From Cohnella herbarum (GTDB lineage Bacteria; Bacillota; Bacilli; Paenibacillales; Paenibacillaceae), in the NCBI RefSeq assembly GCF_012849095.1, contig NZ_CP051680.1:496001-560000 (forward strand): 64,000 bases of DNA. Direction: 5' to 3'. The translations under genes and the position numbers were made by a program. Below the pieces are notes generated by a model. The model did no database searches. It saw nothing but the letters and a program-made list of their open reading frames with translations, and was not told the DNA's origin. Shown in pieces: positions 62,325 through 64,000 of the stretch; within the stretch, counting starts at the first letter, position 1; the number at the start of each line of letters is the position of its first letter.

Positions 62325-63359
62325 TTGAAAAATCAGAAGGTAACGATTAAAGACGTAGCTCGTCATGCGGGGGTCGGGATTGGCAGCGTATCCCGCGTAA
62401 TCAATAATCTGCCCGGCGTTAGCAAGGACAAGAGGATGGCCGTCGAGCGGAGCGTCGCGGAATTGGGGTACGAGCCGGATTCGCTGGCGAGAAGCTTGCG
62501 CACGCAGCGGACGCAGACGATCGCGTTTTTCGTTAACGACATTTCCAACGTAGCGTTCTCGACGATCGCCAAAGGGATTCACGAAGAGCTCGAACAGAAC
62601 GGATTTAATCTGCTTCTGTACAACACCGGCAACGACAAGGTGAAGGAGAAAGTGCTTGAAGCTTTCAGGATCAGGAAGTTCGACGGCATGATCATTTCTT
62701 TTCCGGATGAAGACGAACAGACGATCAAGCAGATCATGAAGAGCAACATTCCGTTTATCCTGCTGGACCGGGAATATCAGCAATTTCAAGCCGATGCCGT
62801 CTATTCCGACTACTACAACGGCATTCGTCAGGCGGTCGAGTATTTGATCTCCCTTGGACATACCGATATCGGTTTCGTTACGAGCGACAAGGATATTCGG
62901 CCAAGCCGGGAAAGTCTTCGGGGTTACCATGACGCGATGAAGCTGAAAGGACTCAAAGTGAAACCCGATTGGATCAAACGCGGAACGTTTACGGTGGAGT
63001 ACGGCAGACAAGCGTTCGAAGAGTTGTTGCGCGAAGGTGAAGTTACCGCTTTGATCGCGGGCAGCAATCAATTGTTGGTCGGTTGCGTAGAAGGCGTGCG
63101 AGAGCATAACATCCATGTGCCGAAGCAATTGTCGCTTATCGGGTTCGAGGATTCGGACTTTACGCGACTCATGTCGCCCGCGATCACGGTCGTGAAGAGG
63201 CCTTTGATCCAGATCGGCAAACAAATCGCTTACATGTTACTGAAAAGATTGAACGTGGGAGATTCTAACAACGAAGTATTCAATTTGGTCGTCTCGACGG
63301 AATTGGTCAAGAGAGATTCCTGCGCAGAGCTTGTCAAACCTCCAAGAAAGAAGGAATAA
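62325..63359 (+). CDS. LacI-family transcriptional regulator
   Basis: A 344-residue regulator, TTG 62325 after GAGGTG. Residues 5-60 contain the LacI helix-turn-helix and hinge (VTIKDVARHAGVGIGSVSRV, then LARSLRTQRT), and about 65-330 the sugar-binding periplasmic-like domain. It probably represses its own operon (tautomerase, SDR) via the two palindromes upstream. The inducer is likely a sugar or sugar acid. Confidence 0.93.
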   Translation: MKNQKVTIKDVARHAGVGIGSVSRVINNLPGVSKDKRMAVERSVAELGYEPDSLARSLRTQRTQTIAFFVNDISNVAFSTIAKGIHEELEQNGFNLLLYNTGNDKVKEKVLEAFRIRKFDGMIISFPDEDEQTIKQIMKSNIPFILLDREYQQFQADAVYSDYYNGIRQAVEYLISLGHTDIGFVTSDKDIRPSRESLRGYHDAMKLKGLKVKPDWIKRGTFTVEYGRQAFEELLREGEVTALIAGSNQLLVGCVEGVREHNIHVPKQLSLIGFEDSDFTRLMSPAITVVKRPLIQIGKQIAYMLLKRLNVGDSNNEVFNLVVSTELVKRDSCAELVKPPRKKE

Positions 63360-63362
63360 ACG

Positions 63363-63560
63363 ATGCCGGCCATAGCGGTTACGATGAAGACCAGAAGTAT
63401 CGAGTCGCGGAAAAACATTGCCAAAGGAATTACGGAAGTGATCTCCAGGGAGACCGGCGTCGATCCGGAGTGGATTACGATCCACTTCTACGAAACGGAC
63501 GAAGAACGAGTCTCTCGCGGAGGAGTCATGCTGTCGGATCGAACGGATAAAAACAATTAA
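63363..63560 (+). CDS. 4-oxalocrotonate tautomerase-family protein
   Basis: A 65-residue protein whose catalytic Pro follows the initiator Met (MPAIAVTMKTRSIESRKNIA). The family interconverts keto and enol forms. It starts 4 nt after the LacI stop, so translation is coupled. The role here, beside a LacI regulator and an SDR, is likely in a sugar-acid or aromatic pathway. Confidence 0.88.
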   Translation: MPAIAVTMKTRSIESRKNIAKGITEVISRETGVDPEWITIHFYETDEERVSRGGVMLSDRTDKNN

Positions 63561-63593
63561 AGTTAATCAATAGCATCTAGAGGAGGAACAACT

Positions 63594-64000
63594 ATGAAGC
63601 TTAAAGGGAAACGGGCGTTGGTGACGGGAGGATCGCGCGGGATCGGCGGGGCCGTCGTGGAAGCGCTGTCAAATGAAGGCGCTTGCGTCGCGATTAATTA
63701 TTTGAGCGATGCGAATAGCGCGCAAGCGTTGAAAGACGCAATCGAAAGTCGAGGAGGTAAAGCGATCACGGTACAAGGCGACGTCGGAAAGTACGACGAC
63801 GTGGACCGGATGATCGAAGAAACGGTCCAAGGACTCGGCGGCATCGACATCGTCGTCAACAACGCCGGTATTTGCTGGTTCATGCCTTTCCTCGAGATAT
63901 CCAGAGAAGCTTGGGAACGGACGATGGGAGTCGATCTGACCGGGACGTTCTATTGCAGCCAACAAGCGGCTAAGCGGATGGTCGAGCAAGGAAGCGGAGG
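63594..64000 (+). CDS. Short-chain dehydrogenase/reductase, N-terminal part (cut by window end)
   Basis: ATG 63594 follows GAGGAGG and the frame stays open to the window edge (135 residues seen). It has TGGSRGIG for NAD(P) binding and NNAG, similar to glucose-1-dehydrogenase/FabG-type SDRs. The catalytic YxxxK lies outside the window. It is third in the LacI operon. Confidence 0.88.
   Translation, partial: MKLKGKRALVTGGSRGIGGAVVEALSNEGACVAINYLSDANSAQALKDAIESRGGKAITVQGDVGKYDDVDRMIEETVQGLGGIDIVVNNAGICWFMPFLEISREAWERTMGVDLTGTFYCSQQAAKRMVEQGSG

Overview
The window looks like chromosomal DNA from a spore-forming, saprophytic member of the Paenibacillaceae (Paenibacillus or Cohnella type). The evidence is a GerA-type germinant receptor operon, a SpoIIP-type sporulation hydrolase, strong AGGAGG ribosome binding sites with frequent TTG/GTG starts, CcpA-type cre sites, an aa3-type quinol oxidase operon, YesMN-like two-component systems beside sugar ABC transporters, and several secreted multidomain polysaccharide hydrolases. 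The genus is an inference. No rRNA, tRNA or CRISPR array was seen.

Layout. (1) 1-17.2 kb is a fructan-utilisation locus: the end of a sugar-binding protein, a cytoplasmic LamG-GH32 enzyme, a single ORF fusing a PfkB fructokinase to a canonical GH32 fructosidase, a decayed gene, and two very large secreted GH32 enzymes (2067 aa with SLH anchors, and 1522 aa). The three LamG-GH32 enzymes carry Glu where GH32 enzymes normally have the nucleophilic Asp, which suggests a specialised clade; cycloinulooligosaccharide fructanotransferase-like activity is a reasonable but unproven guess. (2) 17.4-19 kb holds one AT-rich gene for a PD-(D/E)XK nuclease-like protein of unknown role. (3) 19.3-22.8 kb is a gerA/gerB/gerC operon, followed by a broken siderophore-binding-protein gene and a small coiled-coil gene. 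(4) 24.2-30.5 kb has a LysR regulator with an SDR-like protein lacking the catalytic Tyr and Lys, a GH10 xylanase with FN3 and CBM3, an SDR with a TetR regulator, and gene debris. (5) 30.5-47.2 kb is a sugar or sugar-acid catabolic region: TIM-barrel isomerase, two phytanoyl-CoA-dioxygenase-family enzymes (each divergent from an AraC regulator), histidine kinase and response regulator, ABC importer, Gfo/Idh dehydrogenase, a frameshifted 2-hydroxyacid dehydrogenase, a split altronate-dehydratase-type pair and a DapA-type aldolase. (6) 47.5-52.4 kb is a qoxABCD-like quinol oxidase operon followed by a lipoprotein cytochrome c and a SCO copper chaperone. (7) 52.4-60.3 kb has a MocR regulator divergent from a nitrilase, small hypothetical genes, a SpoIIP-like protein with SH3 domains, a PrsA-like foldase and a PadR-DUF4180 fusion. 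(8) 60.5-61.9 kb is an intact-looking IS3-family element inserted in an intergenic repeat. (9) 62.3 kb to the end starts another catabolic operon: LacI regulator with twin operators, tautomerase, SDR (cut by the window edge).

How the genes may work together. In the fructan locus, surface-anchored and free GH32 enzymes would convert fructan outside the cell, the ABC importer (only its binding-protein tail is visible) would take up the products, the cytoplasmic GH32 enzymes would hydrolyse them, and the fused kinase would phosphorylate the released fructose. In the 30.5-47.2 kb region, an imported sugar-like compound would be oxidised or hydroxylated (dioxygenases, Gfo/Idh), isomerised, dehydrated (UxaA-type pair) and cleaved (aldolase). 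The substrate cannot be read from the sequence, and this is the best candidate in the window for an undescribed pathway.
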